Origin: Methylomonas koyamae
GTDB lineage: Bacteria > Pseudomonadota > Gammaproteobacteria > Methylococcales > Methylomonadaceae
DNA length: 64,000 nucleotides
Direction of reading: 5' to 3'
Assembly (NCBI RefSeq): GCF_006483455.1
Contig: NZ_PPPU01000016.1
Location: 62,001-126,000, forward strand
The position numbers and the translations under genes were made by a program. Each line of letters opens with the position of its first letter. Within the stretch, counting starts at the first letter, position 1. This document shows, one piece after another, positions 1-7,347 of this stretch. The notes under the pieces were generated by a model, which worked only from the letters and a program-made list of their open reading frames with translations, was not told the DNA's origin and searched no databases.

Positions 1-639
1 ACCGAACCGGATATCCTGAAACAAAAGCTGACGGCGCATCTGCAGACAGCCGACGGCGAACAACCGCTACTGTTACTGGGCAATTACCAATTCAACGCCG
101 ACAGCCAGGACCGCGCGGCGCTGCGCTATTGCAGCGAACTGGCCGCACATTGCCACGGCAGTTTTCTGGCCGGCGCCGGGCACGAACTGGCGGCGGCCCT
201 ACTCGACCCGGATTCCACGCCGAGCCAACAATGGCCGGAGATCTGCCGGGCGGTCGGCGGCGAGCGCTTGATCCTGGCCTATCCCGGCGTACTGCAACGC
301 CTGCCTTACGGCGCCAAGCGCGACCCGCTGCAAAGCCTGGATTTTGAAGAATGCGCGCTGCCGCCCGATCCGGCGGAACTACTGTGGAGCAACCCGGCCT
401 TTCTCGCCGCCCGCTTCCTGATCAGAGCCGAACACGCCACCGACGAACACACCGGCTTTTTCGGCGACGTACCGGCGTTCAGTTACCCGCTGGAAGGCGA
501 AAGCGTGCTGCAAGCGGCGACCGAAACGGTATTAACCGAAAAACAGGCCCGCCAACTCTGGGACCGCGGCCTGATGCCGGTCGTCAGTTTCCGCCAGCGG
601 CGGGGCGTGAAATTATTGGATGCGGCGGCGTTGGTTTGA
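1..639 (+). CDS. TssC-like contractile sheath large subunit, 3' part
   Basis: This frame is open from the first base to a TGA at 637-639, so the gene begins upstream of the window. The visible 212 residues resemble the C-terminal part of the type VI secretion sheath large subunit (TssC/VipB/EvpB family). The motif RLPYG follows a hydrophobic LAYPGV stretch, an acidic FEE and then LLWSNPAF come next, and the protein ends with RGLMPVV before a basic stretch, much like the usual TssC tail. In that family the protein polymerises with TssB into the cytoplasmic sheath. No other sheath gene is visible downstream, so this may be the last gene of its operon or a relative in another contractile system. 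The family call comes from remembered motifs, not a search. Confidence 0.62.
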   Translation, partial: TEPDILKQKLTAHLQTADGEQPLLLLGNYQFNADSQDRAALRYCSELAAHCHGSFLAGAGHELAAALLDPDSTPSQQWPEICRAVGGERLILAYPGVLQRLPYGAKRDPLQSLDFEECALPPDPAELLWSNPAFLAARFLIRAEHATDEHTGFFGDVPAFSYPLEGESVLQAATETVLTEKQARQLWDRGLMPVVSFRQRRGVKLLDAAALV

Positions 640-661
640 CGCCGGCTGAACAGAGCTCGAG

Positions 662-740
662 GCGCGTCGCAATATCCAACGGATAGAACGAATCCCATAA
701 TCTTTAGGCCAGACCGGCGCTTTAAAGCCTGCCGGGCCGA
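662..740. repeat. Dispersed palindromic repeat, copy 1 (degenerate)
   Basis: This segment just after the TssC-like gene matches 4850-4930. Both contain a CAATATCC block, then GGATA, AACGAAT, CCATAATCT, TAGGCCAGA and later TTTAAAGCC. Here the second arm of the palindrome is poorly kept. It belongs to a non-coding repeat family also seen at 4886-4961 and 17118-17190. Confidence 0.6.
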
Positions 741-741
741 T

Positions 742-1356
742 TCAAAATTTTGGCAATTCGACGGTAGGCAACCTAACCTTGGGCACCTTGCCGGGACTCG
801 GCGGCGTTAATTCCAAAATGATTTTGCAGCCCAAAAGTTTTACCCGCGACTTGGGGCAAACCATGCCCGACGGACATTGAATAATCTGGTAACTGACACG
901 TTTAAGAAAATCGGCGCGAGTCAAAGTAGCGCTGCTCCAACCATAGTATCGGGCCAGATAAGCGTTATTCCAACTGGTTGCGGTTGCCCGTAGTTTGACC
1001 TGCCCGGCCGCCGCGCTACGTAAAATATCCAGCCAGCTTTCGAGTAAATGGTTTTGATAAGTTTGATTCATCTCGACCGGAGCCCACAAAATGCCGGCAC
1101 CGGATTCGTCACCAAAGCGTGGTGCCCATAGATGAGCCAACTCCCACTGATCGCTAAAACCGAGTTCATAACGTTGAAAATAATCGGTACGGCCCTGCAG
1201 GTTTTTCCGCTTAATAGGCGACTTAAGCCAACCAACAATTTCGAAAACATTACCCTCGCTTTCGGCAGCGCTGGCGTATTTTGCGACACTGATAATGCCA
1301 CCGGTGCCGGCCGTTTTACGCTCGGCGTGGAGCAGATTACCTGTAAATTCGATCAT
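742..1356 (-). CDS. Putative polymorphic-toxin-like protein
   Basis: This encodes 204 residues from an ATG at 1356; an in-frame TTG at 1371 is an alternative and a TGA lies just upstream. There is no signal peptide or membrane segment. The middle holds a WELAHLWAPRFGDE motif followed by WAPVEMNQ, which I recall from C-terminal domains called polymorphic toxin type 4; this is memory, not a search. Such domains normally end long effectors, so a free-standing copy could be a small effector, a displaced toxin tip or a harmless relative. The gene runs toward the TssC-like gene, and its codon use is less GC-rich. No immunity gene is recognisable next to it. The ribosome site is weak. Confidence 0.42.
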   Translation of the reverse strand: MIEFTGNLLHAERKTAGTGGIISVAKYASAAESEGNVFEIVGWLKSPIKRKNLQGRTDYFQRYELGFSDQWELAHLWAPRFGDESGAGILWAPVEMNQTYQNHLLESWLDILRSAAAGQVKLRATATSWNNAYLARYYGWSSATLTRADFLKRVSYQIIQCPSGMVCPKSRVKLLGCKIILELTPPSPGKVPKVRLPTVELPKF

Positions 1357-1737
1357 AACGACTAATCTCAAAATGCCATTTCAATTTGAATTAAAGTTTA
1401 GCGCAATATCACTTCAAATGACATACCGGAATACCCGATGAAAGCTCACACCCCGCCCGGAATTCACGACTGGGTAAATCAAGTTAAACACTAGTCATAT
1501 TCGCCCTTTTACCAATCGATTGAGCGAAATGTCTACTTGTTAAATTGGGCAGAAATCGATGGGAATTTTTATCAGTTTGAGTAATCGAAAACAATACAGC
1601 GCCCGTTAGCCATTACGATTATGGCCTTGCTAACGGAGCATACGCTGGTAGAATGAGATTTGTAAAATTAAGCACATCAATATCAAAAATTATCAAGCAA
1701 CACTACAATTTTAATAAAAAATAAAAGGTAGGAAAAC
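1357..1737. other. Intergenic region with an inverted repeat
   Basis: This is AT-rich and has no convincing ORF. It holds the divergent upstream regions of the toxin-like gene and the lipoprotein gene. An inverted repeat, CGTTAGC at 1604-1610 and GCTAACG at 1629-1635, sits about 100 bases before the lipoprotein start. Its role is unknown. Confidence 0.4.
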
Positions 1738-2385
1738 ATGAAAACAATAAACGCCATTTTATTATTGGGAGGATCAATATTATTAACCTCCTGCGCCGGC
1801 ATTAAAAAAGAAGAGCCTCAAATAAGTGATTCAAAAGCTAACAAATCAGTTCAACAAGTCATAGACGAGTTAGGTTTAGTCTATGTCGAAGAAGGTGCAA
1901 ACTCGATTATTACCTACGACGAAGTGAATGCCGCACAACAAGCTTGGTGTGATGCCTTGGTAAAAATAGGAAAATTAAAGGAAGAAGGAGGAGATTATAA
2001 GGCGTATGCCGAAAAAGTTCTGTCAGACGCCTATAACTACGATTACGGAAAAGTGTTTTTTAAGCCTACTTTGGCTTTCGGTGACCAAACATTTAGAAAT
2101 AACAAAAAAGGCGCATTGGCCTATTTCGTTGGTGGCGATCCTGATTATCCTAACGACAAAGGTTTCGCCCTTCAGCCTTGGGTCAAAGCTCGATACGATA
2201 ACGCAGGCAATAATAATGAAGGTATACAGATATACGGCTCTGTCGCCATAACCATGGGTAATGTATGGGTCACCGACAAGACCGGAAAAGAAGTAATGGT
2301 AGATAAAACCTGGGTTTTCAAAAAAGGTAAAGACGGTAAACTTAGAATTATTGTCCATAAATCGGCCTTACCTTATTCACCGTAA
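1738..2385 (+). CDS. Periplasmic lipoprotein ending in LPYSP
   Basis: This 215-residue protein starts at an ATG preceded by AGGTAGGA. The N-terminus is a lipoprotein signal with lipobox LTSC (Cys19), so the mature protein should be anchored in a membrane facing the periplasm. The body, with AAQQAW, a LFKPT-like segment, AYFVGGDPDYP, KGFALQPW and a final LPYSP, matches a family often labelled phosphoribosyl-AMP cyclohydrolase in databases. It lacks the cysteine and histidine pattern of HisI, so that label is probably wrong. The length and alternating pattern fit a SnoaL/DUF4440-type ligand-binding fold, which is inference. It is monocistronic and AT-rich relative to the later part of the window. 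Confidence 0.72.
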   Translation: MKTINAILLLGGSILLTSCAGIKKEEPQISDSKANKSVQQVIDELGLVYVEEGANSIITYDEVNAAQQAWCDALVKIGKLKEEGGDYKAYAEKVLSDAYNYDYGKVFFKPTLAFGDQTFRNNKKGALAYFVGGDPDYPNDKGFALQPWVKARYDNAGNNNEGIQIYGSVAITMGNVWVTDKTGKEVMVDKTWVFKKGKDGKLRIIVHKSALPYSP

Positions 2386-2465
2386 CAACTTAGCCTTATT
2401 ATCATCGTGTATTTCGGTCCGTGGCGTTTTCGCGCAAGTAAAACGCCGGATGGTTTCGATGTTTT

Positions 2466-2496
2466 GGCGGATGGTAGCCATCGCTACCAATCCGCC
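2466..2496. repeat. Strong hairpin between convergent genes
   Basis: GGCGGATGGTAGC at 2466-2478 pairs with GCTACC and ATCCGCC at 2483-2496, with one bulged A and a 4-base loop. It lies between the convergent genes ending at 2385 and 2634, so it could stop transcription from both sides, although no T-run follows. The surrounding bases (2460-2530) resemble 4980-5045 and 4785-4825, where GTCGCTACCGCTCCGAATC and CTTACGGCC recur, so it also belongs to a dispersed repeat. Confidence 0.55.
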
Positions 2497-2633
2497 TTAC
2501 CGTCTTCGGTGGGAATCCATACCGTTTTATGAAGGCTTAATCCATTTCCGCGCCGGAGCTTGGGAATAATAAAGACCGCCTCCGACAGACATTATGCCAA
2601 TCGCATCAAATTAACCATCCGGCACCCAGGTAA

Positions 2634-3050
2634 TTACTTTTCAGCTCGCTGACAAAATAATATTGCATCTCGCCAGTCCAAACCCTTGCCTACCGCTTGT
2701 TGGAAACAATCGACGGTGTTTTTTGCGTTATTGGCGCCTGCACAGAGATTGATGATATTTTGCCAATCCCAACTGATCCCTTTGCCCCAGTTTACTCTGC
2801 CGTCCAGCACACTGAGATAGCAGGCGCCGGGCTCGGCCGGCTTGGTAGTCCCGGCACAAAGTTGTTTGATGTTTTTTGGGTCCCAATTCATATTCTTCTC
2901 GTCATTCCAAGGTATTTTGCCTTGAACCGAGTTGAAGCATTCCGTCTCGTGATCGCTAGCTTGGGCGGATATTGGAGTAAAAGATAGCGTTATTAAACTA
3001 ACAGCGACCGCCAATTTTATTAATCGGCATTGGGTAATTGATGTTTTCAT
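2634..3050 (-). CDS. Secreted cysteine-rich protein with three internal repeats
   Basis: This 138-residue protein has a classic signal peptide ending near SAQAS (about residue 31). The mature part is three copies of a repeat of roughly 35 residues, each opening with C-F or C-Y, then a G-K/R-hydrophobic-x-W segment, and the first two closing with W-x-x-x-N-I and LCAG. The third copy is shortened (GKGLDWRDAI and FCQRA). The paired cysteines, one at each end of each repeat, suggest one disulfide per repeat in the periplasm or outside. I do not recognise a named family or function. It is a single gene, convergent with the lipoprotein gene across a hairpin. Confidence 0.72.
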   Translation of the reverse strand: MKTSITQCRLIKLAVAVSLITLSFTPISAQASDHETECFNSVQGKIPWNDEKNMNWDPKNIKQLCAGTTKPAEPGACYLSVLDGRVNWGKGISWDWQNIINLCAGANNAKNTVDCFQQAVGKGLDWRDAILFCQRAEK

Positions 3051-3305
3051 GTATCACTCCCGGCAATTCTTAATTATGATGGAAAGGTAATCAAATAATA
3101 ACGTCATATTTTCAATGAAAAGCCGCGAAATACTCCGGCTATTTCGTTCTGATTGACGCAATTGAATATTCCATGAAAACAAAATTTGTCGAGTATCTGA
3201 AAATTTATTAATACCTGTTTTTTAAACATCCAAAAATATCGGCGCAAACATGCAGCCAAGCTCAACCGCTTGACTGATAAACGCTAAATCAAAATCTATT
3301 TTGAT
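3051..3305. other. Intergenic region, no feature seen
   Basis: This is AT-rich sequence upstream of the cysteine-rich protein gene. I find no ORF with a credible ribosome site and no strong hairpin. It presumably contains that gene's promoter. Confidence 0.3.
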
Positions 3306-3578
3306 TCAGCGCATCGTTCCAAAAATAGCGGGCCAGTTCACTACCGGAAAACCGAGCCAGCGAAAACTCTTCAATATCGACCGATATTCGAGATTATGCG
3401 ACACGTCTGGCTCGTGGTAGCAAATCTCGTCCGGCGAGGTTTTAGCGCTTGCCGACTCATTGCCTTCACGTCGCGGTGAGAAATGAGCGCAAAGTCTATG
3501 CCTTCCCCCTTGCAGCAACCGTTCCAGCGCTGCCCAATTTTCGCCGCCGATGACGACGGTGTGATAAGACTTGTTCAT
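3306..3578 (-). CDS. Small hypothetical protein
   Basis: The start was set at the ATG at 3578 because GGGAGG lies 4 bases upstream; an in-frame ATG 12 bases earlier has no such site. It encodes 90 residues beginning MNKSYHTVVIGGENWAALER, with no membrane segment or signal peptide. The middle is basic and serine-rich and the end is aromatic. I do not recognise the family. The start region looks real, but the C-terminal half has little character and could be frameshifted relative to an ancestor. It lies downstream of the SDR gene on the same strand, about 50 bases away, so the two may be co-transcribed. Confidence 0.45.
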   Translation of the reverse strand: MNKSYHTVVIGGENWAALERLLQGGRHRLCAHFSPRREGNESASAKTSPDEICYHEPDVSHNLEYRSILKSFRWLGFPVVNWPAIFGTMR

Positions 3579-3627
3579 GATGCCTCCCACTTGATCGGCA
3601 GATTCATACTCAGTCCTGTGTTGATCA

Positions 3628-4308
3628 TCACGATTTTATGGCGGAAATGCCGCCGTCGACATGCTGGATTTGCCCGGTGATCCAGCGCGCCTTATCCGAC
3701 AGCAAAAACAAAGCCATTTGCGCAATGTCCTCCGCCTCGCCCAGACGTTTCAGGGGATGGCGGCCTGCCGCAGCCTGCCTCTTGGCGTCTTCTTTGAGTA
3801 AATTGGCTGCCAACGGCGTGTCGGTCAGTGAGGGCGCTATGGCGTTGACTCTAATTTTCGGCGCCCATTCGGCCGCCAACGCCCGAGTCAGCCCTTCAAC
3901 CGCGCCTTTGGCCGCCGACACCGAAGTATGAAAAGGAAAACCGGTTTGTACGGCCACGGAACTGAACAACACCACCGACGCCGCTTCCGCCGCTTGCAGA
4001 TTTGCCTGATACCGCTGCAGACACCGCACCGCCCCGATCAGATTGAGCTGCATATCGGCGACAAACTCCTCGGGTTGGATGCGGGCAAAAGGTTTCAGGT
4101 TGATGCTGCCTGGACAATAAACCAGGCCGTTCAGGGCACCGTCGATATCGGGAAGTGGATCGCTCGAAACATCGCAGCGGTGATGGGCGAAAACATCCGC
4201 AACGGTGTCGGCGCGCGATAAGGAATGAACCTCGAAATCCGCCTTCCCCAACCGCGCAATAGCGGCGCCGATTCCGCTGCTGGCTCCTACAATCAAAACT
4301 CTACGCAT
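3628..4308 (-). CDS. SDR-family protein with altered catalytic tyrosine position
   Basis: This is a 226-residue short-chain dehydrogenase/reductase. The nucleotide-binding motif GASSGIG is at residues 8-14 and the structural Asn is in MQLNLIGA. The Ser of SSVAV is near 116-117, and the C-terminal half has the usual IRVNAIAPS and HVDGG. The active-site YxxxK reads V-S-A-A-K: Lys134 is kept but the tyrosine position is Val130. I recall a subfamily with this FHTS-type segment, so it may be a natural variant with different or no oxidoreductase activity. The ATG at 4308 is preferred over the GTG at 4314 because GAGGGG sits 7 bases before it. The substrate is unknown. Confidence 0.8.
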   Translation of the reverse strand: MRRVLIVGASSGIGAAIARLGKADFEVHSLSRADTVADVFAHHRCDVSSDPLPDIDGALNGLVYCPGSINLKPFARIQPEEFVADMQLNLIGAVRCLQRYQANLQAAEAASVVLFSSVAVQTGFPFHTSVSAAKGAVEGLTRALAAEWAPKIRVNAIAPSLTDTPLAANLLKEDAKRQAAAGRHPLKRLGEAEDIAQMALFLLSDKARWITGQIQHVDGGISAIKS

Positions 4309-4574
4309 CGCCACCCCTCGATTGAAGCGTTAATTTCCGTGGAGGTGGGGTACTAGCGATTTGTTGTTGTATGCGCTGTGACAGACTAAGTTTTTCGATC
4401 GCTAGTCCCCATGCTCGGAAGGCTACCGCGGCGATTCGCTTAGTCAATTCAATCGGAAAAACCAGGTTGAGAGCTTAGCCCCGCAAAGGCGGAGGCGGGT
4501 TCGGCCCCGAACCCGTTGGCCATGCGCCCTGGATTTGCAAACCTCGACTACCGACGATGGATTGCGGCAGCCGA

Positions 4575-4760
4575 ATCAAACTCGCCGCGGCAAAATCTGC
4601 TCAATCTCCCTATCGGTCAACACGATCGGATTAGCCTGCATGCCGCCGCCGGTTGGCGACGATGTGGGAGAAGTCGGCTGCGGGGATGCCGTAGACGCCG
4701 CGGCGGTCAAATGGCAGGGTATCGCGGGCTTGTTGATCGTCCAGAACCGTAGGACGTTTT
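4575..4760 (-). pseudogene. Decayed copy of the 3' end of an iron-dependent alcohol dehydrogenase gene
   Basis: The sequence aligns closely with 7363-7560, the last part of the intact alcohol dehydrogenase gene. It still encodes a tail reading MQANPIVLTDREIEQIL, against MQTNPIVLTDAEIEEIL in the intact gene. Upstream the reading frame is broken and about 30 bases of the intact gene are missing between the GTATC and TCGCGGGCT blocks, after which the match fades. It is therefore a truncated duplicate, not a working gene. Repeats flank it on the right side. Confidence 0.8.
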
Positions 4761-4885
4761 CGCGATAGCAAAACCGGGGGGGCCTGTCGCTACTGCTCCG
4801 AATACGCCTTACGGCCTTGAAGCCGGCCGGTACGGGGCACAAGGCTCGTCACAATATCCGATGGATATAACGAATTCCATAATCT

Positions 4886-4961
4886 GTAGGCCAGAATAAG
4901 CCGAACGGCGTTTCTGGCGATTTAAAGCCCGCCGGAAACGCTAACGCTTATTCCGGCCTAC
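4886..4961. repeat. Dispersed palindromic repeat, copy 2 (best preserved)
   Basis: GTAGGCCAGAATAAGC at 4886-4901 is the inverted repeat, with one mismatch, of GCTTATTCCGGCCTAC at 4946-4961. A second nested pair lies inside (CGGCGTTTC with GAAACGC), so the unit can fold into a long two-tier hairpin. Copies occur at 662-740 and 17118-17190. A second repeat type (GTCGCTACCGCTCCGAATC) follows at 4984-5045 and also occurs at 2466-2530. Confidence 0.75.
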
Positions 4962-5129
4962 TGGGCTGGGGAGGTCGAGGTTTTGGCGGATTGTCGCTAC
5001 CGCTCCGAATCCGTCTTACGGCCTAAACGGCATTGGGATACGCATCGCATACCATTAAAATGACGTTATGGTGGCGAAAGCCAGAAGGTACGCGGTGCGT
5101 ACCTACTTGGCTTAGAAGTACTCTTGTGG

Positions 5130-5633
5130 CTAACGCAATTTACGCTTTGTCAACTGAGCCAAATCATACGTCTGATCTTCCGGAAGTCGAATTGGAATGA
5201 GCCTGTGATTGAATTTATCCTCCCATTCTTCCACTCTTGGCCGATTGATATTTGCTTTCTCGGAGACGATTGCAACCGCGCATTTCCTACTCGGATTGCC
5301 AGCTTGGCACAAAACTTTATAAACCCAGTGTTCAATTGTTGTTTCGAGTTGTTTCAAAGCGGTCGGATAATTGTTACCTTTAAGCTCAACTAAAAACGCA
5401 TACCGTTTTCCAGATTGCTCGTAAAAGTACAAACAATCGCAACGCGCTCCAATGGAAATCAAGCCAGAGGATCCATTGTTTTTGGTTTGATCGTCGACTC
5501 GAATTTTCATAGCGCTACCATTCCCTGAAGGCGACAATTTAACACCTTTACCTTTCTCCTGAAAAAACAAACTATCGTGTTCGCAATCCAATTTATCTAG
5601 TATGCCGAGGGATTCTCGAACTTTTACTATCAT
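5130..5633 (-). CDS. PD-(D/E)XK nuclease-like protein, partner of the upstream ATPase
   Basis: This 167-residue protein has the signature of a restriction-endonuclease fold: Asp66 in RCDCLYF, then Glu83-Leu-Lys85 in LVELKG, then Gln95 in a following helix. These fit the D-x(n)-ExK core. Its ATG overlaps the end of the ATPase gene by 4 bases (5630-5633), so the two are translationally coupled and very likely act together. The pair is AT-rich compared with its surroundings, as acquired defence genes often are. No helix-turn-helix or membrane segment is seen. DNA or RNA cleavage is inferred from the motif only. A holliday-resolvase or other non-defence nuclease role cannot be excluded. Confidence 0.65.
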   Translation of the reverse strand: MIVKVRESLGILDKLDCEHDSLFFQEKGKGVKLSPSGNGSAMKIRVDDQTKNNGSSGLISIGARCDCLYFYEQSGKRYAFLVELKGNNYPTALKQLETTIEHWVYKVLCQAGNPSRKCAVAIVSEKANINRPRVEEWEDKFNHRLIPIRLPEDQTYDLAQLTKRKLR

Positions 5634-7018
5634 TTTCTATGCTCCCATTCGATATCGCGCATAGTTTGATAAAGATCATTGATTCGATCGAAAGGTTCAG
5701 TAAATTCAGCTTCATCAATTAAACCAGATTCCAACAAAATATCTTTAACTAAGCCATCTCGACCAAAGTGGTAAGCATGCACCGGCTTATCAATCGCTAT
5801 CAAATCCGGATATTCAGTTTTAAGTTGACTGACTTCTTCATCTTCAGGAAAATTTTTTATCAAATTACTGAATTTAATTAAATTATTTACGCAGGAGAGG
5901 ATATAAGGACTGTGAGTAATAAGAATTAACTGGAGACCTTGATTAACGGCTTCAGCCAGACCACTGATTAAACTTCTTTGTGCTTCAGGATGTAAGTGTG
6001 ACTCTGGTTCATCAATAATCACCAAACTATTCGGCTGGACCCAATGCCAAAAACCAAGCAATAACGGCGATGTTTCGGTTACCATTGAAGAGGCGAGATG
6101 TAATCTAATCTTACCGGAAGCAAGATCGCTATTGATATGGAACTTAAAATCTAGCAGCGAACCACCTTCTGGTTGTTCAATCACAATTCGGTCATTGTTG
6201 TACAAGCGTTTTTGCAAATTAACACCAATTTTTGATAACGAACTGTTCGTTGACACATCCAAATCATATAATCGGCCAAGAAAATCTTCCGTGGGCTTGT
6301 CGAATCGAATTAACTTTCCAGCCTTACGCGTCTGAACACCTTTGCTAGCCAATAGAAGCTTATCGGAAACATTTTCTAAGCCAACGGATTCATCGGCCCT
6401 AGCACGGTAGATTTCTTTATAGGTCAGCATAAAATTTGAGCGTGCAGCAGGAAAATAATCAGCAAGTCCTCCTCCCACTCCCCAAAACAAGTGCCATAAC
6501 AATGCAAATGGTACTGATTCAGGCGATATATCATTCCGAGGTGTTAATAAAGTTGTACTGGCTTGCGCATTTAGCCATGAATTAACTTGTTCAATAGCTA
6601 AGTCAATTATATTCCGTAACTTATCATCAGATAGCTCAGGGATATTTGAGTAGAAAATTAATGTATCAGAAAAAATATTACTGTCGTCATTAAAAAAATC
6701 CGCCAATTGTTCCTTAAATAATTCTGCATGCAAATTAGCCAAATCAGACAATATCTTCCGCAAATCGACTGGTTTAAGCTGCTGTAAATCAGAAAAAGCA
6801 TCTTGAAAAGTTGACAGACTTTTCCCAAAAACCATTTGATAAAACCGATCGGCATTTTTGAAAAAACTGCCTGTTATAGTTTCATGTCTCTGCAAGCCAT
6901 AAAGCACTTTCGCCAAATAACTTTTACCGGTACCGTTGGGACCGACAAACATTGTCAATCCGCCCAACTCAATGGTAGCGTCTTTGATCGCACCTAAATT
7001 CTTTATAGTAACTGTCAT
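5630..7018 (-). CDS. AAA/SMC-like ATPase (AAA_21/OLD-type), probable defence protein
   Basis: This 462-residue protein has Walker A GPNGTGKS at 26-33, a long variable middle, Walker B LVIIDEPE at 332-339 followed by SHLHPEAQ, and the H-loop THS at 368-370. This is the ABC-like AAA_21 layout of OLD, RecF and many anti-phage ATPases. A C-terminal 90 residues follow without a Toprim domain, so it is not a full OLD nuclease. The next gene supplies a nuclease motif instead. In systems such as Septu or PARIS, a similar ATPase senses infection and licenses a partner effector; that comparison is inference. The gene is AT-rich. Nothing upstream on the same strand belongs to the unit. Confidence 0.75.
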   Translation of the reverse strand: MTVTIKNLGAIKDATIELGGLTMFVGPNGTGKSYLAKVLYGLQRHETITGSFFKNADRFYQMVFGKSLSTFQDAFSDLQQLKPVDLRKILSDLANLHAELFKEQLADFFNDDSNIFSDTLIFYSNIPELSDDKLRNIIDLAIEQVNSWLNAQASTTLLTPRNDISPESVPFALLWHLFWGVGGGLADYFPAARSNFMLTYKEIYRARADESVGLENVSDKLLLASKGVQTRKAGKLIRFDKPTEDFLGRLYDLDVSTNSSLSKIGVNLQKRLYNNDRIVIEQPEGGSLLDFKFHINSDLASGKIRLHLASSMVTETSPLLLGFWHWVQPNSLVIIDEPESHLHPEAQRSLISGLAEAVNQGLQLILITHSPYILSCVNNLIKFSNLIKNFPEDEEVSQLKTEYPDLIAIDKPVHAYHFGRDGLVKDILLESGLIDEAEFTEPFDRINDLYQTMRDIEWEHRK

Positions 7019-7100
7019 TTCTATCTCGAAAAATAAGTTTCATCCCTAACAGGCTGGTGAAATACTCTTTTTACAACCAATCAAACCGATATTTAGGGCC

Positions 7101-7237
7101 GTAGGCTGGGTAGAGCAACGCGAAACCCAGCAGACGTCTTGAAACAACCGGGTTTCTTTGCATTCAAACTACTGTTTTATTATAACGAAACTTATCCGCT
7201 TCGAAGCTAGGTTTCATTATCATTCAACCCAGCCTAC
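7101..7237. repeat. MITE-like element with 11-base terminal inverted repeats
   Basis: GTAGGCTGGGT at 7101-7111 and ACCCAGCCTAC at 7227-7237 are perfect inverted repeats enclosing about 115 bases. Inside, the sequence AGAGCAACGCGAAACCCAG resembles a repeat I recall as common in intergenic DNA of many proteobacteria. There is no coding capacity. It lies between the defence pair and the alcohol dehydrogenase operon. Confidence 0.6.
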
Positions 7238-7347
7238 TTCTGCAAACCCAGCATCGGCCTAATATCAAATCGCGGACATTAATAAAATCAGAGCGACTGA
7301 CGTTTAAGGGTCCGCAACCAGCCGACCAATTCCACTCCGAATTTTAA

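Noticed and set aside
2351-2569. 72-codon plus-strand frame after the lipoprotein gene
   Set aside because: It reads through the dispersed repeat hairpin and starts inside the lipoprotein gene.
5630-7018. Full OLD-family nuclease
   Set aside because: The C-terminal part after the H-loop is only about 90 residues and lacks the Toprim motifs.
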